This document shows, piece after piece, positions 23,258-37,774 of a stretch of 64,000 nt of DNA (position 1 is the stretch's first letter; the number at the start of each line of letters is the position of its first letter). The stretch is taken from positions 372,001-436,000 of the forward strand of contig JAIWND010000022.1 of assembly GCA_025330725.1 (NCBI GenBank). Reading direction: 5' to 3'. This DNA is from Chlamydoabsidia padenii. Lineage: Eukaryota > Mucoromycota > Mucoromycetes > Mucorales > Cunninghamellaceae. Below the pieces are notes generated by a model. It was not told the DNA's origin. It ran no database searches and was given only the letters and a program-made list of their open reading frames with translations. Made by a program: the position numbers and the translations under genes.

Positions 23258-25285
23258 CATAAAAAGATCATCTTTTGTTTTTACTACATTTTTCAATCGC
23301 CGCCTTATGGAACTGAGGACCAAATCGGTGGATAAAAAAAAAAGTCCCTCCCTGTCAAATGTGGGGAGAGAAATAACAACAAAGTTGCATCTATATGGAT
23401 TGTCGAATGGTTAATCTATCTTACATGGAATTTGGAAGATACATATTAGTGACGCCTCTAAAGTGCATGACAAATACAGATGAGACTGTTTAGAACCATC
23501 CTGCCCTTTTTTTTTTTTTAAAAAAAAAAAGAAGAATATCTGGTTGGTCGATCGAACATTATCGGGTTTTGAAAACAACATTCGGCAAATTCATCCCCCT
23601 TTATGCTTATTTTGGAAAAGATAACAAACAAAGTGATCTATCATTTAAAGTTTCTACTTTATAGGTTTTCTTTACTTTTTATAGTTTCCAAGATCATATG
23701 GTATCTTTTTTCTGTGGAGGGGGTGGAATTTAGTTTGTCGTGGGGATATTTATCGCCCACTTTGAAATAAGCAAATAGACTCAACAAGAACCGTCGAATG
23801 CCCTGATTCAATTAGTATATGTAGATTACTAACCCCACTCTTTCTATTATATCCATTTATTATCATCACCAGTTTTATTCAATAAAAGTAACAATAAAAT
23901 ATACGATATTTAAAAGTAGTTGAAAGAAATGATCAAAAGCAATTATACATAGGAAAAGGAAGCAAACAGTCAGTTAATACAGGTGATCAGCCTCTTCTGT
24001 CTATGGAAATGGTAAAACTTACCAACTTTATGCAGTGAACGGTTGAGAAACGGTAAGTCGGCAAGCATTGTTGTAACGGGAAAAAAAAAACGGATGCATT
24101 CCCGATGGAACACCTATCTTCACAAAGGATTAATAGGGAAAATTGTTGAAACCTCGGTCGAACACATACAGGAAGTGGAAGGAGGAAACATCTAGTCAAA
24201 GGAGCTTGAAGAAGAACCAGGCAATGGAAGAGGAGGATGAAGATGAAGAAATGGCAGCCTTTTATAAGATAAAGTAATGCCCTCGTCAATCAGTTAAGAT
24301 AGAGGAGCACTCAATCAACATGAGAAAGTAATAGAAGCAAATCCTGGATCAAATCTCGCCAACCCGTGGCTAGATATAGAAGGAGTATGATCAAGTGGAC
24401 CATATGGGTAGAGGTAAAGTTGCATGAATCGGTATTTGAATCTCTATAATCAGGAAAGACTCTTGGATTTTTTTTTAAACGCAAATTGCTCCTCTTCTAG
24501 GATACCCCTGATGATGACACTGTGTTTACTGGATTGGGAAATTCATGCAGAATCGGATCATGTCATTAAAACACCGACAAGAGGTCGCCGACTGACGTCC
24601 ATTGGGCTCTATCCAGTGTTTTTAATGATGGAGATATGGTGGGTATCTTTTAATGATTGGGATATGACGCGTGGTGTAGGCATTGGTATGAATAGCGCAG
24701 TCTCTCTACCCAGCCTCTCCCCGTGCGGGAGGGGGGCACTTACTCTGTCATAGAAAAAAAAAAAGATTCAACCACTACTCGCAAAATCCCCATCCATCCA
24801 TACCATTCCAGTGCATTTCGATTCAAAGAAGTCTTATAGCGAAGCCACAACTCCGTTTTTATTACTATGTACCAACACATTCGTGCCCAAAGAAGCGGTG
24901 TTTTAAAATACGGGATATGAGAGCTTTGTTTGAGATTGTCCTATGATTTTTTCAAGATATAATCAACATGTACCTATGATTGTTGAAAGTAATCGATGGA
25001 TTAGAATGACATACACTTTGAAGAATTAGAGGGGAAAGGGCAAGCGACACATGCTATCGAGTCTTCTGCTCGATCTTCCAATGAGAGTCAATGGTGATGA
25101 TATTGACATCCCGCCCGCTATTCATTTTTCATTCGCCGATGATAAAATCCACCTTTTCCTTTTTCTTTTTCTTCTTCTTTCTTCTCCCATCCTCCTTCTC
25201 CCACTTTTATCATTTTCCTCCCTTCAACTTGGCACTTTCTCACAACACCCCCCCCCTTTTTTTTTAGAATTATATCGTCTTTGTC
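23115..25285. other. Long spacer with possible gene remains
   Basis: This 2.2-kb stretch holds the IDO promoter side (poly-A at 23218-23252), the motif variant CGGGTTTTGAAA near 23563, and the CDK8 promoter side. In between are short coding-like frames on the + strand: a charged stretch near 24136-24280 (WKEETSSQRSLKKNQAMEE) and one of 109 codons at 24424-24753 that does not match any family I know. GTAAG and TAG signals occur, but no continuous gene model could be built. It may be a decayed gene. Confidence 0.3.
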
Positions 25286-26967
25286 ATGTCTATGACCGAA
25301 TACAAATTAAAACGGGATGCGTGCCGTCCCAAGGTACTGGACAAGTACGACATTATTGGTTTTATAAGTTCGGGGACGTATGGTCGTGTTTACAAGGCCA
25401 AATCCAGGAACAAGTAAGGTGACGTTAATTAACCCTTGATTTATTCTAATCTTGTTGGACTTTTGTATAGAGACGATACTCGGGAATTCGCCATCAAGAA
25501 ATTCAAGCCTGATCGAGAAGGTGATACTCATCACTATGTTGGCATCTCTCAATCTGCTTGTCGTGAAATTGCCGTAAGTCCATTGATGAATCAAAAAAAG
25601 TGAAGAACACTAAACAATCTATTTTTATATGTATATAGCTTTGCCGCGAACTCGATCACCCTAATGTTGTCGGTCTAGAAGAAGTCTTGTTGGAAGATAA
25701 AGCGATATTCATGGTGTTCGAATATGCCGAACACGATTTTTTGGTATGTATCTAGATGAGGGAGGGAAGTGGATTGGAAACTAATCTTTTTGTTATTGGG
25801 TATAGCAAATCATCCATCATCATCTCCATACAGAACGGAAGCCTATTCAAGAAGTCGTCATCAAATCCTTCCTGTGGCAGCTTATCAATGGTGTCGCTTA
25901 TTTACATGCAAACTGGGTACTACATCGTGACTTGAAACCGGCTAATGGTAAGTAACTCTGATGATAAAGAAGGACTGACATACTCATTTTTTTTTTAATC
26001 TTTTTTGTAATAGTACTACTGACAAGTGAAGGAATCGTAAAAACAGGTAAATCATATGAAAAACCATCATAAAGAGGAAACGCGAGCACAGTCTTATTTT
26101 TTTATATATCAAACTACATAATAGGTGATCTGGGTCTGGCACGATTATTCAACAAACCACCACAGCCCTTATTCAATGGTGACAAGGTAGTGGTGACTAT
26201 ATGGTACAGGGCACCTGAATTACTGTTTGGAGCAAGACATTATACCAAGGCGGTAGATATGTGGGCGGTTGGATGTATTTTTGGTGAACTACTAGCATTG
26301 AAACCGATATTTAAAGGCGAAGAAGCAAAGATGGATAACAAGAAGAATGTTCCCTTCCAACGAAGTCAATTATCAAAAATATTTGAAATCCTTGGTACAC
26401 CAGGAAGTAAGTATGACTTGTAAAATACTGTTGAATGTTATACTAATCACACTATTGTAGAGGATAGGTGGCCAACCATTGATCAACTCCCTGATTATAA
26501 TCAACTCAGCTCATTCCCACAGTAAGTGATCCATCCCATACCTCAATAGACTATCATACTCTGACTTTAATGAATGAATTCTTACTTTTTAGATGTCCCA
26601 ACAACTTGAAACAAGTCTATCAACTCATGCCTGGTGTCAAAACGGAATCTGGATTCAACCTCTTATCAGCACTATTAGAATATGATCCATTAAAACGAAT
26701 CTCGGCGGAAAAGGCACTTAATCATCCTTACTTTCAAGAAGAACCAAAACCTGTCATGAAGTAAGTTTTGAAATGTCCCTAGGAATCAAAATCTAAGGTG
26801 ATCATCTCATCTTTATTTTGTCTTTTTATAGTGTATTGGTACAACAAAATGTAGAATATCCCTTACGGCGCATCACACAAGAAGACAATGACATCAAATC
26901 AACGAAAAGTGCCATGACCAAGGATGATCATAGTAATAGACCAGCGAAAAAGGCAAGGAATGGATGA
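25286..26967 (+). CDS. SSN3: Mediator kinase CDK8 / SSN3
   Basis: Cyclin C-dependent kinase of the Mediator kinase module, acting on RNA polymerase II transcription. Exons 25286-25413, 25471-25573, 25639-25743, 25806-25947, 26014-26046 (33 bp), 26125-26406, 26461-26521, 26593-26760, 26832-26967; 385 aa. Features: glycine loop [12 protein letters not shown]; catalytic Lys in FAIKKFK; the CDK8-type SACREIA helix ([14 protein letters not shown]); [11 protein letters not shown] in place of DFG (CDK8 itself has DMG); a T-loop without the phosphorylatable Thr of cell-cycle CDKs but with [20 protein letters not shown]; and a basic tail KKARNG. The DLG and SACREIA motifs separate it from CDK7/CDK1-type kinases. 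Confidence 0.93.
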
Positions 26968-27127
26968 TGTTGTTTTTTATTAAAATAAAATAAAATACAG
27001 CACTTTTTATATATATATATATCATTTGTTTGATAACGGGGTCTGTGCTCAATTTGTATGTGTGGGGTGTGTGATCATTGGCCTTCTCTTCCCCAATGCA
27101 TTTTGCTCTCTCCCGTGCACTTCCACA

Positions 27128-27140
27128 GCGGGATTCGAAA
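27128..27140 (+). promoter_or_regulatory. Dispersed motif variant GCGGGATTCGAAA
   Basis: One-base variant of the recurring motif, 101 bp upstream of the start of the hydrolase gene and on the same strand. Confidence 0.4.
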
Positions 27141-27241
27141 TTTATTTTTTGTGTGGGGTGGTCTTTGGCTCCTTTTTATTTTATTTCTCTCTCTTTCTCT
27201 CTTCTCTTCTCTCCCAACCTAATGGTTCCTCCCATTTTAAC

Positions 27242-28509
27242 ATGATAGCCTTTATTCTATACACCATTTACTTTTTGATTGTCACTATTATTGCCATCTC
27301 TGTTATACTATACATATACCAATGTGATCTCATGTATGCGTCTGGATTCCCCAAAGGTTCTAGAACAAAGGTAAAAAGATATTATTCCGATAAAACTCTA
27401 ACAACACTTTATTTTTTTATTTTTACTTAGGTATCGAAACCCTCAGAATATGGACTTCCTGACGATGAAGTTATACTTGTGACCAAGGATGGGGTCAAGT
27501 TACGATGTTATGTCCTGATCCAACAAGACGAAAGGGTGGCTTTACAGGCACCAACCATTGTATGCTTCCATGTAAGTAGGGTTTATTACCAAACGATTCG
27601 ATCCACTCACTTTACCTTCTTCTTTTTTTTTTTTTTTTTTTTTTTTTTAATTAGGCGAACGCGGGAAATATGGTAAGAATTGGGGTTAGTAGGCAGGACC
27701 CAAAAAAAAAAAAAAAAATTAATCTCCCCCCCCCCTTTTTTTTAGGGACACCGGCTTCCTATTGCGCAAGTTTTATATCAAAAATTGGGCTATAACATTG
27801 TCACTTTGTCTTATCGTGGGTAAGATCATGTTTGTTTGTTTTTTTTTTTAAAAAAAAAGAGGGGGGATGGTAATAATAATCAACTTTTCTTTTTTCTTTG
27901 TTGATAGGTATGGTCTTAGTGAAGGCAAAGCGAATGAAAAAGGACTACAAATTGATGCACAGGTATTAAAAAATAAAAAATAAATGGAAGAGGGTGATAT
28001 TGCAATACTAATTAATAGTGATGTGATGATGATAGACTGTGGTAGATTATATCAAGAATCATCCTTTACTCAAGCATACTCAACTCATTGCTTATGGACA
28101 ATCTCTTGGTGGTGCTGTTGCTATTTACGTGGTGTCAAATAATGAAGATGATTTTGATGGTTTGATTATTGAAAATACCTTCTTGTCAGTGGTAAGTCTC
28201 ATTATTCATTCATTGATCACCTGACTAATTAATTACCTTTTAATAGCCTTTACTCATCCCACATATCTTACCTGGTGCTTTAAGGTATTTGATGTATGTA
28301 TGCAATCAAAAATGGCGAACCTATCAATCTATTTCCAATGTCCAGCGGGTCCCTATTTTATTTTTATCCAGCTTGCGGGACGAGCTGGTTCCACCAAGTC
28401 ATATGGCGAAACTTTACAAAGTAGCAAACACAGTGGGTGCAAAAGTTTGGAAAGGATTTGATTATGGAACTCACAATGATACATGTTTACAGGTAAAATA
28501 ATAATAGTG

Positions 28510-28549
<40 letters not shown>

Positions 28550-28656
28550 ACTCTTCTGGTGTATTACCATAATAGGTTGGCTACTTTGAAAGCATTGAAG
28601 AATTTGTGCGGGATCATGTCTTGGAAGACGAAGCTATTGATGGTGGTGCCTGGTGA
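27242..28656 (+). CDS. BEM46: Bem46/ABHD13-like alpha/beta hydrolase
   Basis: Membrane-anchored serine hydrolase of unknown substrate; the fungal relative Bem46 affects cell polarity. Exons 27242-27370, 27431-27571, an 18-bp microexon 27655-27672 (ANAGNM), 27746-27819, 27908-27962, 28036-28191, 28247-28492, 28576-28656; 299 aa. An N-terminal TM helix (residues about 5-28) is followed by the oxyanion region FHANAGNMGHRLP, the strand LSYRGYGLSEG, the nucleophile elbow YGQSLGGAV (Ser about 160), the acid in SSLRDELVPP and the His in GTHNDT. The HANAGN and GHRL motifs are typical of the ABHD13/Bem46 group. An (AT)n repeat of about 32 bp lies in the last intron (near 28513-28546). Confidence 0.9.
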
Positions 28657-28930
28657 TATTTACCATTTTGTAGTTTATTATTATTGTATGGTATTCCGAA
28701 ATAAAGATCATCATTGTATTATTATTCCTCGTGTTATATATGAATCAAGGTCATTGTGTTTGATATCATTTGTCCACTTGGACTTTTGACCAACTCATCT
28801 GATTGGGGAACCAAGAGTTCTTTCCATGAAATGTGGGGGGTCGGGTTTTTAATTTATTTTAAGAAAGGAAAAAAAAATCCCTTTTCTCTCTCTCTCTCTC
28901 TCTCTCTTCTTCTTTATTCATCCTACAACA

Positions 28931-30065
28931 ATGTCTACCACCATCTCACGATCCATTCCTGTTCCAATACCTTGCGCTAACGATACCATTACCTACAAAG
29001 AAATTATCAGAAACTTGACTGCCAATGCTCCTCAACCTTATGGTGCCATTCCTCCCTTGATGAAAAAGAAGAAACCCAAGACCAAGAAGAAGCGACCTCA
29101 ACCCCCTGTACGAAGAATGTCTCATGTTGAAAACTGGGTGGCGGTGGATAGTAAAGAAAGTATACCAGATGAAGATGAATTGGTAAGTAGTGAAGAAGAA
29201 AAAGATAGTATATGCATCTAAACTAACCATCTCTAATTGTTAGATTCATTCTCCTTTTGAAAACTTCTTATCTATGGACTTTTTAACGGGTATCTTACCA
29301 CTGCATATGCCACCACCCTCACTTAGCGATCCTACTACTCTTTTACAGCAACAAGAAATAGCAAACTTTACACATCATCATCGACGACGACAAAAAGGGT
29401 CTGGTAACTCTTTGGATAACGAAGATCCCTTCACCATGGATGAATACGACGAGGATGACGATGAAGAAGACGATGAAGATAGCACAGTTGACTTTTCACC
29501 TCCCTCTTCCTTATCACCTCCCACTGATGAAAAACATACATCATGGACAGTATCATCAACAACAACAGATGATAACCCACTTCACAAAGACCGACCGACC
29601 ATTTACTCATTTACCAAATCACATACACCTTCCACCTCCACCACCACATCTTATGTCTTGTCATCTTCACCTCCCGATCAAGATCGTAACAAATGGATCC
29701 ATACACTTGCCAAACTCCGACAATCCATTGTCGTCTCTCAACCTACAATAACATCTCCATCAGTCTCATCATCGAGGGATTTCATTCCTATGCCGCCGCC
29801 ACCTCGAAGAAAACGATCGAGACGACGATCCGAAGCTACTACTCAACCACGTTTTAATTTTGACACCAAGACCTATACACGAGATACACGATCGAACCCC
29901 GACCATTTACGAATGATTGCTGCCGAATTAAACATGATGCGGGCAAGAAAATTGTTCAGTCCTTTAAAACCACGTGGGTTTTTACCTAGGCGGAAGGATC
30001 CTTTTATTTGTGGTGATGGTCGGCCACAGTCTCCTTTGATTATGGAAATAGCGATAGATACCTAG
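28931..30065 (+). CDS. Unknown protein with basic and acidic low-complexity regions
   Basis: Exons 28931-29182 and 29244-30065 give 357 aa in frame. I do not recognise it. The N-terminal third has a Lys-rich patch (KKKKPKTKKKRP), residues about 140-165 are very acidic (DEDDDEEDDED), and the middle is Ser/Thr/Pro-rich with RRKRSRRRS, a likely nuclear signal. The C-terminus is more ordered: NPDHLRMIAAELNMMRARKL followed by PLKPRGFLPRRKDPF, which could be a conserved short motif. Composition suggests a nuclear, largely disordered protein. The motif-like TCGGGTTTTTAA lies about 90 bp upstream. Confidence 0.7.
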
Positions 30066-30569
30066 AATAGTTTGTCTTTTATAAATAAAACACACTCATT
30101 CTTATTAATATTATGTTGACTTTTTTTGGGGTTGGGTGCCTGTGTGTAATGATGCCCGGTTCCTGTCTGTTGTAATCGATCCTTTTTTACGCCATGCCCA
30201 ATTGGGTTGCACTTGTTTTAGTATTACCGAGAGCCGATCATTTATTCACAAATGGCCTCATAATTGAATATATAGTTTAGATGTTACACCATTCGACAAG
30301 AATAGGTATTTCGAAAAGACCTATATGAAGAAGAAGAATAAAAAAAAAGGGGGGGGGGAGACGATGAATCATAAATGCATATAGTTTATTGATGAAGAGT
30401 TAGATATAAAGGAGTGGAATGATCAAGATCTACTTGTGATAAGTTATATATAAAAGAGGGTTAATTATAAAGATATGTATAAAATGAAGGATATGATATA
30501 AATGCTAAGTGATAATGATAATGATAGTAATAAAGGGAGGAGGGGTATACCAAACTATTCAAAGAGATT
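30066..30569. other. Convergent 3' spacer
   Basis: AT-rich sequence between two convergent genes of unknown function, with AATAAA-type signals near 30083 (+). No gene or repeat seen. Confidence 0.5.
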
Positions 30570-31254
30570 TCAAGACTTTACACAGACATCAGTAGGATTG
30601 AGCCACCATGGTTTTGTTTGAGATCTTGAAGGAGAGGGTCGCATACCATGATCCATTGAGGTTTTGATTTCATCCAAATAAGTCATACTTTGCCAAACTT
30701 GTTCCAGTGTCGAAGAAGTGCTGATTCGGCGGTCATCCGCATCTAATCTTCGTTTGTTCTTTATAGGCAAAAGTCCAGAAAGTACTTGGAAGGCATTGGA
30801 TAAAGATCGTTTGGGTGCATTAGTTGGTAATATCATGCTATCCACCTTTCTACCTTTTTAAATAATACAAAAAAGAGTTAGTTAGTGAGTTTCTTTTATA
30901 TATAGGAAGTGTGGGCTACTTACTTTTCTTTGACATGTTGGGGTTAGAGTAACATCGTCGGGGTGATTTGACGGTTTTTTTAGCCGACGTGGATTTCCTG
31001 GAACGTAAAGAAGCCGATGATTTGATCGTGGTGCTTGGTTCTTCAAAACATTCAATAAACCGTGATAGGTGAGAGTTTTTTGTACAAGTGGTGTTCGAGT
31101 CTTCGTGGAAGGTTGAATCAAACACTGACAGGTCGAGCTGGTCAAATAACGGGAGACTAGGTAGTTGTAATGTACGAGTTTCATATCGACCATGAATAGG
31201 ATCATAATCTTGTATCTTCATGACACCCGATTCAAACATAAGGGTAGATGACAT
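30570..31254 (-). CDS. Unknown small protein, Ser/Lys-rich
   Basis: Exons 30924-31254 and 30570-30853 join in frame to 204 aa. No family recognised. The middle has a basic Ser/Lys stretch (SLRSRKSTSAKKTVKSPRR) like a nuclear signal with possible phosphosites. The C-terminal half contains SNAFQVLSGLLPIKNKRR, a possible amphipathic helix, and ends in a Trp-containing segment (KPWWLNPTDVCVKS). The gene is convergent with the unknown gene at 28931 and divergent from the glycosyltransferase gene. Confidence 0.65.
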
Positions 31255-31926
31255 TGGTGTTTATTAAAAAGAATGGGAAGGGGTGTTTGTGGTAGTTGAG
31301 AATAAATAATGAGAAAGAAGAGTAAATCCAAAAAAAAAAAAAAAGAACCGCATTTTATTTTATCCCCCCCATACTTTTCACACCCCGCTTTCTCCCATTC
31401 ACGATCCAGTGACCCAAGCATTGTCAAGTAGCAAACCCAAATGTCATTATTCATTCACTGGGACTCCTGAAAAGGGGGAGGGGATGATGATACCACAGTG
31501 TGAACATTTTATACCCCGTGCTTGTTACAAATGTTCCATACACCGAAAGTATCAATTCGCTCATGTGGTTGCCAACATCTATTGGAGCCCCTTTATCTAC
31601 CCCTTTTCATTGATGAGAGTTGGGAAAGTATGCTTATTAGGACAAAATATTGACCAATCAAATTCAAGTAAGAGGTTTATCGGCGTTTTAACATTTTGGC
31701 TGGGCAAAGAATTTGAAAACAGAATCTGCCTTTTTTTTTTTTTTTTTTTTTTTTTTCTTCAACCGCACCCCTCTATTTAATCCTATCCACTTCTTCTCCA
31801 TCTTTACTTCTTCTTCTTCTTCTTCCTTAATTTACTTGTTTAAATCTTCATCTCTTTTATTCAACTATTAATACACTAGTTTATATATATATATGCTTTA
31901 CTTGTGATCATCTATTTTATATAAAG
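31255..31926. other. Divergent promoter spacer
   Basis: Between the unknown gene (-) and the glycosyltransferase (+). It holds a T tract at about 31732-31756, TCTTCT repeats near 31800-31825 and a TATATATATA stretch near 31884-31893, close to the glycosyltransferase start. No gene seen. Confidence 0.45.
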
Positions 31927-33129
31927 ATGAATTCAATCCTAGAGACTTTACGGTCTTTTACTTCGTCACAACAATACACCCGGGTTTCTAATCCAACAGC
32001 AGCAACATATATCCGACCCAAACGATGGAAAATATGGACTATTCTCAAGTGGGCCACGATCTTGGGCAGTCTCAGCATTCTCTTGTTTTTTATCATCTGC
32101 GACTTACAACTCAACATTCGCATCTACCTACGAAACTGGATCTCTCATGCCGATGAAGCTTACTATGAACCATTAGGTGGTTGCTTCAAGTCTTTACCAG
32201 ATGATTCACCTTATATTCATGGTGTGCAGAATTATATCTACGATGTAACACCGGGTATTGGATTACTGGACGACTTTGATTGTTATGATTTTGCATCCAC
32301 CATTCAACCTGTTACCAAAGAACTAACAACAGCAACACCTATGATCTATCATGCTTATTGGCGGGCGGATATTGCTCCGGTGGGACCTAAACAACTCGCC
32401 ACGTTACGATCCTTCTTTGCCACTCAAAATGTCAATAATTCGATGATCTATCTTTGGTCCAACGGCGACTTGTCGACCTCACCGATTATTCAACAGATCA
32501 AGGCTCAAGTAGGCGATCGATTGGAAACACTGGTGTATCATCCAAAAGAACTATCAAAAGGCACCCCGATGGAAAACTCACCTCATTTGGATTTCAAGGA
32601 TACCAGTGGCTACCTGGATGGTGATCTGATTCGACTTTTGGTCATATACAAGTACGGCGGTATGTGGTTTGATATGGACTCGTTGTTTATTCGTGACATG
32701 TCTCCTCTTTTTGAACGTGAATGGCTTCAACAATGGGATTGCTTTTTGCCAGATGGATTCCCTTTTAATGGTGCCTTTATGCGGTTCAACAAACATTCGC
32801 CTTATCTGTGTGAAATGCTGACGGAAATGGCTCGGGGTCCTCTGCCCAGACCAAACACAATCGATTGGGGTGGTTATATGTATTACCGTGTTTATCGTCG
32901 TTTGCTTCATAATGGTATTCGTCCTTGGTCTGTCTTGCCTTGGTGCTTTACCGACTCGAATGTATGCAAACCTTCCAACTCGATGCCAAATGCTTTCATT
33001 GAAACCGAATTCGATCAGCAAAGGTTGTTGCAGACTTTTGCTTATCACTGGCATAATCAATGGAAAAAGGAACCGGGTTCTTTGTTCAGGTTTTTGGAAA
33101 ATAGGCATAGGAATGTGACAGGTTGGTGA
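31927..33129 (+). CDS. Type II membrane glycosyltransferase with DXD motif (GT32-like)
   Basis: Intronless, 400 aa. A short cytosolic N-terminus is followed by one TM helix at about 37-60 (WATILGSLSILLFFIICDLQ), the layout of Golgi type II transferases. The catalytic segment LVIYKYGGMWFDMDSLFIRD at about 238-256 is the classical DXD sugar-binding signature: YGG, then D-M-D binding the metal and nucleotide sugar. The C-terminus carries HWHNQWKKEPGS. This places it in the family with OCH1-like and alpha-1,4-GlcNAc/galactosyltransferase proteins. The sugar and acceptor cannot be told from sequence; a role in cell-wall or glycoprotein mannan/fucan synthesis is plausible. Confidence 0.82.
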   Translation: MNSILETLRSFTSSQQYTRVSNPTAATYIRPKRWKIWTILKWATILGSLSILLFFIICDLQLNIRIYLRNWISHADEAYYEPLGGCFKSLPDDSPYIHGVQNYIYDVTPGIGLLDDFDCYDFASTIQPVTKELTTATPMIYHAYWRADIAPVGPKQLATLRSFFATQNVNNSMIYLWSNGDLSTSPIIQQIKAQVGDRLETLVYHPKELSKGTPMENSPHLDFKDTSGYLDGDLIRLLVIYKYGGMWFDMDSLFIRDMSPLFEREWLQQWDCFLPDGFPFNGAFMRFNKHSPYLCEMLTEMARGPLPRPNTIDWGGYMYYRVYRRLLHNGIRPWSVLPWCFTDSNVCKPSNSMPNAFIETEFDQQRLLQTFAYHWHNQWKKEPGSLFRFLENRHRNVTGW

Positions 33130-33528
33130 TCCCCTCTCCTCTTCCTCTAGTATAGTCCCCTCTCTCTTCATCTTTTTGTATTATTCCATCTCTCTCTCTC
33201 CCCATCACTAGTTTGTATTCTTTTTAACATAGTCTATCATTTATGTATTGCAATCAATAAAGCTTGGTGATTTATTAAAATGATATGTAACTTTAGGGTT
33301 ATACAGTATTATGTCTATCAGATAAATGGATCGGATTGATCATCACACAGTTATGGGTATCTACTTGGCACCCAGCTTTGTCCACTTTACAAAAATTGCT
33401 TTGTTATGTAGTCAAAATACAAGTGATATTAGGAGTGTGGTTCTTTGTTTCTTTATATCTGATGTTCATACACAATGATCTTCAATGAGGAAGTCGGTAT
33501 TTGAATAATAGGAATAAGGTGCATTGTA

Positions 33529-33542
33529 GCGGGATTTGAAAT
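33529..33542 (+). promoter_or_regulatory. Dispersed motif GCGGGATTTGAAAT in a gene-free spacer
   Basis: Perfect copy of the recurring motif, 35 bp after a near copy (TCGGTATTTGAA at about 33494). It is 400 bp past the glycosyltransferase stop codon. Confidence 0.4.
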
Positions 33543-34220
33543 GTGCTCTGTTAAAGTATACGTTTTCACCAAACATTGGCGAATATGTGCCAGGTATTAA
33601 CCTCCTGTCAATTCAATAATAGCTTGCAAAGAGAGAGAAAAAAAAAAGATCCAAATCCTTTTGTTTTTGTTGTCTTTTTGAGTTACACAAATCATGCTGT
33701 CTATAAACTATCTTTTCCCTCACAACATGTTCCTCGCTGAGTACCCCTTACATGAAAATATTATTCAAACAAAACTCTTTGTAAACCCCGCTATCCATGC
33801 AGCTACAGAAAAGCCTCTACCCAATCTCACAAAGGAACCATAAAGTGATGTGCCCAGGTTATATAACCTTATTTAGGGAGACTCATGATACAGCTATTTT
33901 TTTTTCTTCATGCACCTTACATTTGAGCACAACTTTTGATGATAACGTATAGTCTATCCCCATGGAGACAGGTAGACACTTGTCAAAATTGATTCATGTA
34001 CGGAGACCGGGTTGGCCTTCCGCTTGCCATTTACGGAACCAACTGATTACTTTTGCATTGACTGCCCTAATTATTCCATTTGACTATTTCTATCCCACTT
34101 TTTACATTTTATTATCAGCATCTTTATGCTTACACCTCTAGATGGGCCAGAATGGTGGAACTGATCCTTTCACATCAAGTAGCGGGTAATGAAAACGGGA
34201 GCTGAAAGCATGAAGCGTAT

Positions 34221-34234
34221 TCGGGATTTGAAAT
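34221..34234 (+). promoter_or_regulatory. Dispersed motif TCGGGATTTGAAAT in a gene-free spacer
   Basis: Exact-core copy in the convergent spacer between the glycosyltransferase and the PFK2/FBPase2 gene. Confidence 0.4.
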
Positions 34235-34426
34235 CGTGGAGAGAGAAAGAGGGTCGGGGTGGTTACATGGTGCTTTTGGGTGGATAGATTCGATTGACTG
34301 AAACTTGACTACATAGAAATGTATGAACTTTTGCCAACCTCTATAGATCATCATGTTCATTTTTTTTTTAAAAAAAAATCTCTATCTCGGGAATCAAAAA
34401 CATCCGAGTCGTGTACCTGAGTCTGG

Positions 34427-34475
<49 letters not shown>

Positions 34476-35159
34476 TTCCATACTGGGAATGAAAAAGCAA
34501 AAAGTTCGATTTTCGAAAACCCACAGTTGATCAGGAAAAAGACCCTCTTTTGAGATGGGCAAGCAATGGTATGTTTCTCTTGCAAACCATCAATGTATCA
34601 CAGTTTACTGAGACAACCTACATGTGAATAAAATCCATCCTACTTGGTGTCCATTTCCTTATCGCAGTGATGATTTCACCTTTTTTTTTTTTTTTTTTAG
34701 AACCCTCATATGAAAAATTTTATGCTGTCAGCATTGAGTAACACCATCGAATTTTCTGTTCTTTCCGTCTCCCCCGAATTCCGTACTTGAAACCCCGCTC
34801 GATAAATCATCCCGTTTAGGAATATAAAGAGCGAATCAAATGTCGTCATGACACATACAAGGATGTAGACAATACATGTGTCAAGACAATGTTTAAAGTT
34901 TTTATTATAAGGCAATAACACCTAGTCTATTCTAAACTACATTATCATTTGATTAGTCCCCCTAATGATGCCGTAAGGTATATAGTCGAGATCCTCGGGA
35001 CGTAGAATGATCGGTCCACCAGGTTGCCGTTGATTGTTGTTAGCATAGGCAGTGTTGGTTCGTTTTTGCTGTGACATAGCCAACCCCATCACACCAAAAC
35101 CAAGAGAAGAGTAATAGGTTCAGAAATCAAGTTTTAATAATAAAAAGTCAACATTAAAA

Positions 35160-37672
<2,513 letters not shown>

Positions 37673-37760
37673 GTAAATAGCTGATGAGTTGTGGGGGGGG
37701 GGGAAAGTGGAAGAGGAGTGCCGAAATTGAATCCTGCACTATAGCGGAAAATAAAAATAA

Positions 37761-37774
37761 GCGGGATTGGAAAT
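37761..37774 (+). promoter_or_regulatory. Dispersed motif variant GCGGGATTGGAAAT
   Basis: One-base variant of the motif, 89 bp upstream of the PFK2/FBPase2 start codon. Confidence 0.4.

Larger units (their letters stand above)
33130..35159. other. 2-kb convergent spacer with several motif copies
   Basis: No supported gene. Contents: the poly(A) signal of the glycosyltransferase (near 33257), motif copies at 33529-33542 and 34221-34234, weaker ones at about 33494 and 34787-34798, a run of about 46 T at 34428-34473 and a second T run near 34681-34699. Because both neighbouring genes end here, these motif copies are not in their promoters. Confidence 0.5.

Noticed and set aside
31409..31780. 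123-codon + strand frame upstream of the glycosyltransferase
   Set aside because: It has low-complexity ends, no recognisable motif and a promoter-like position.
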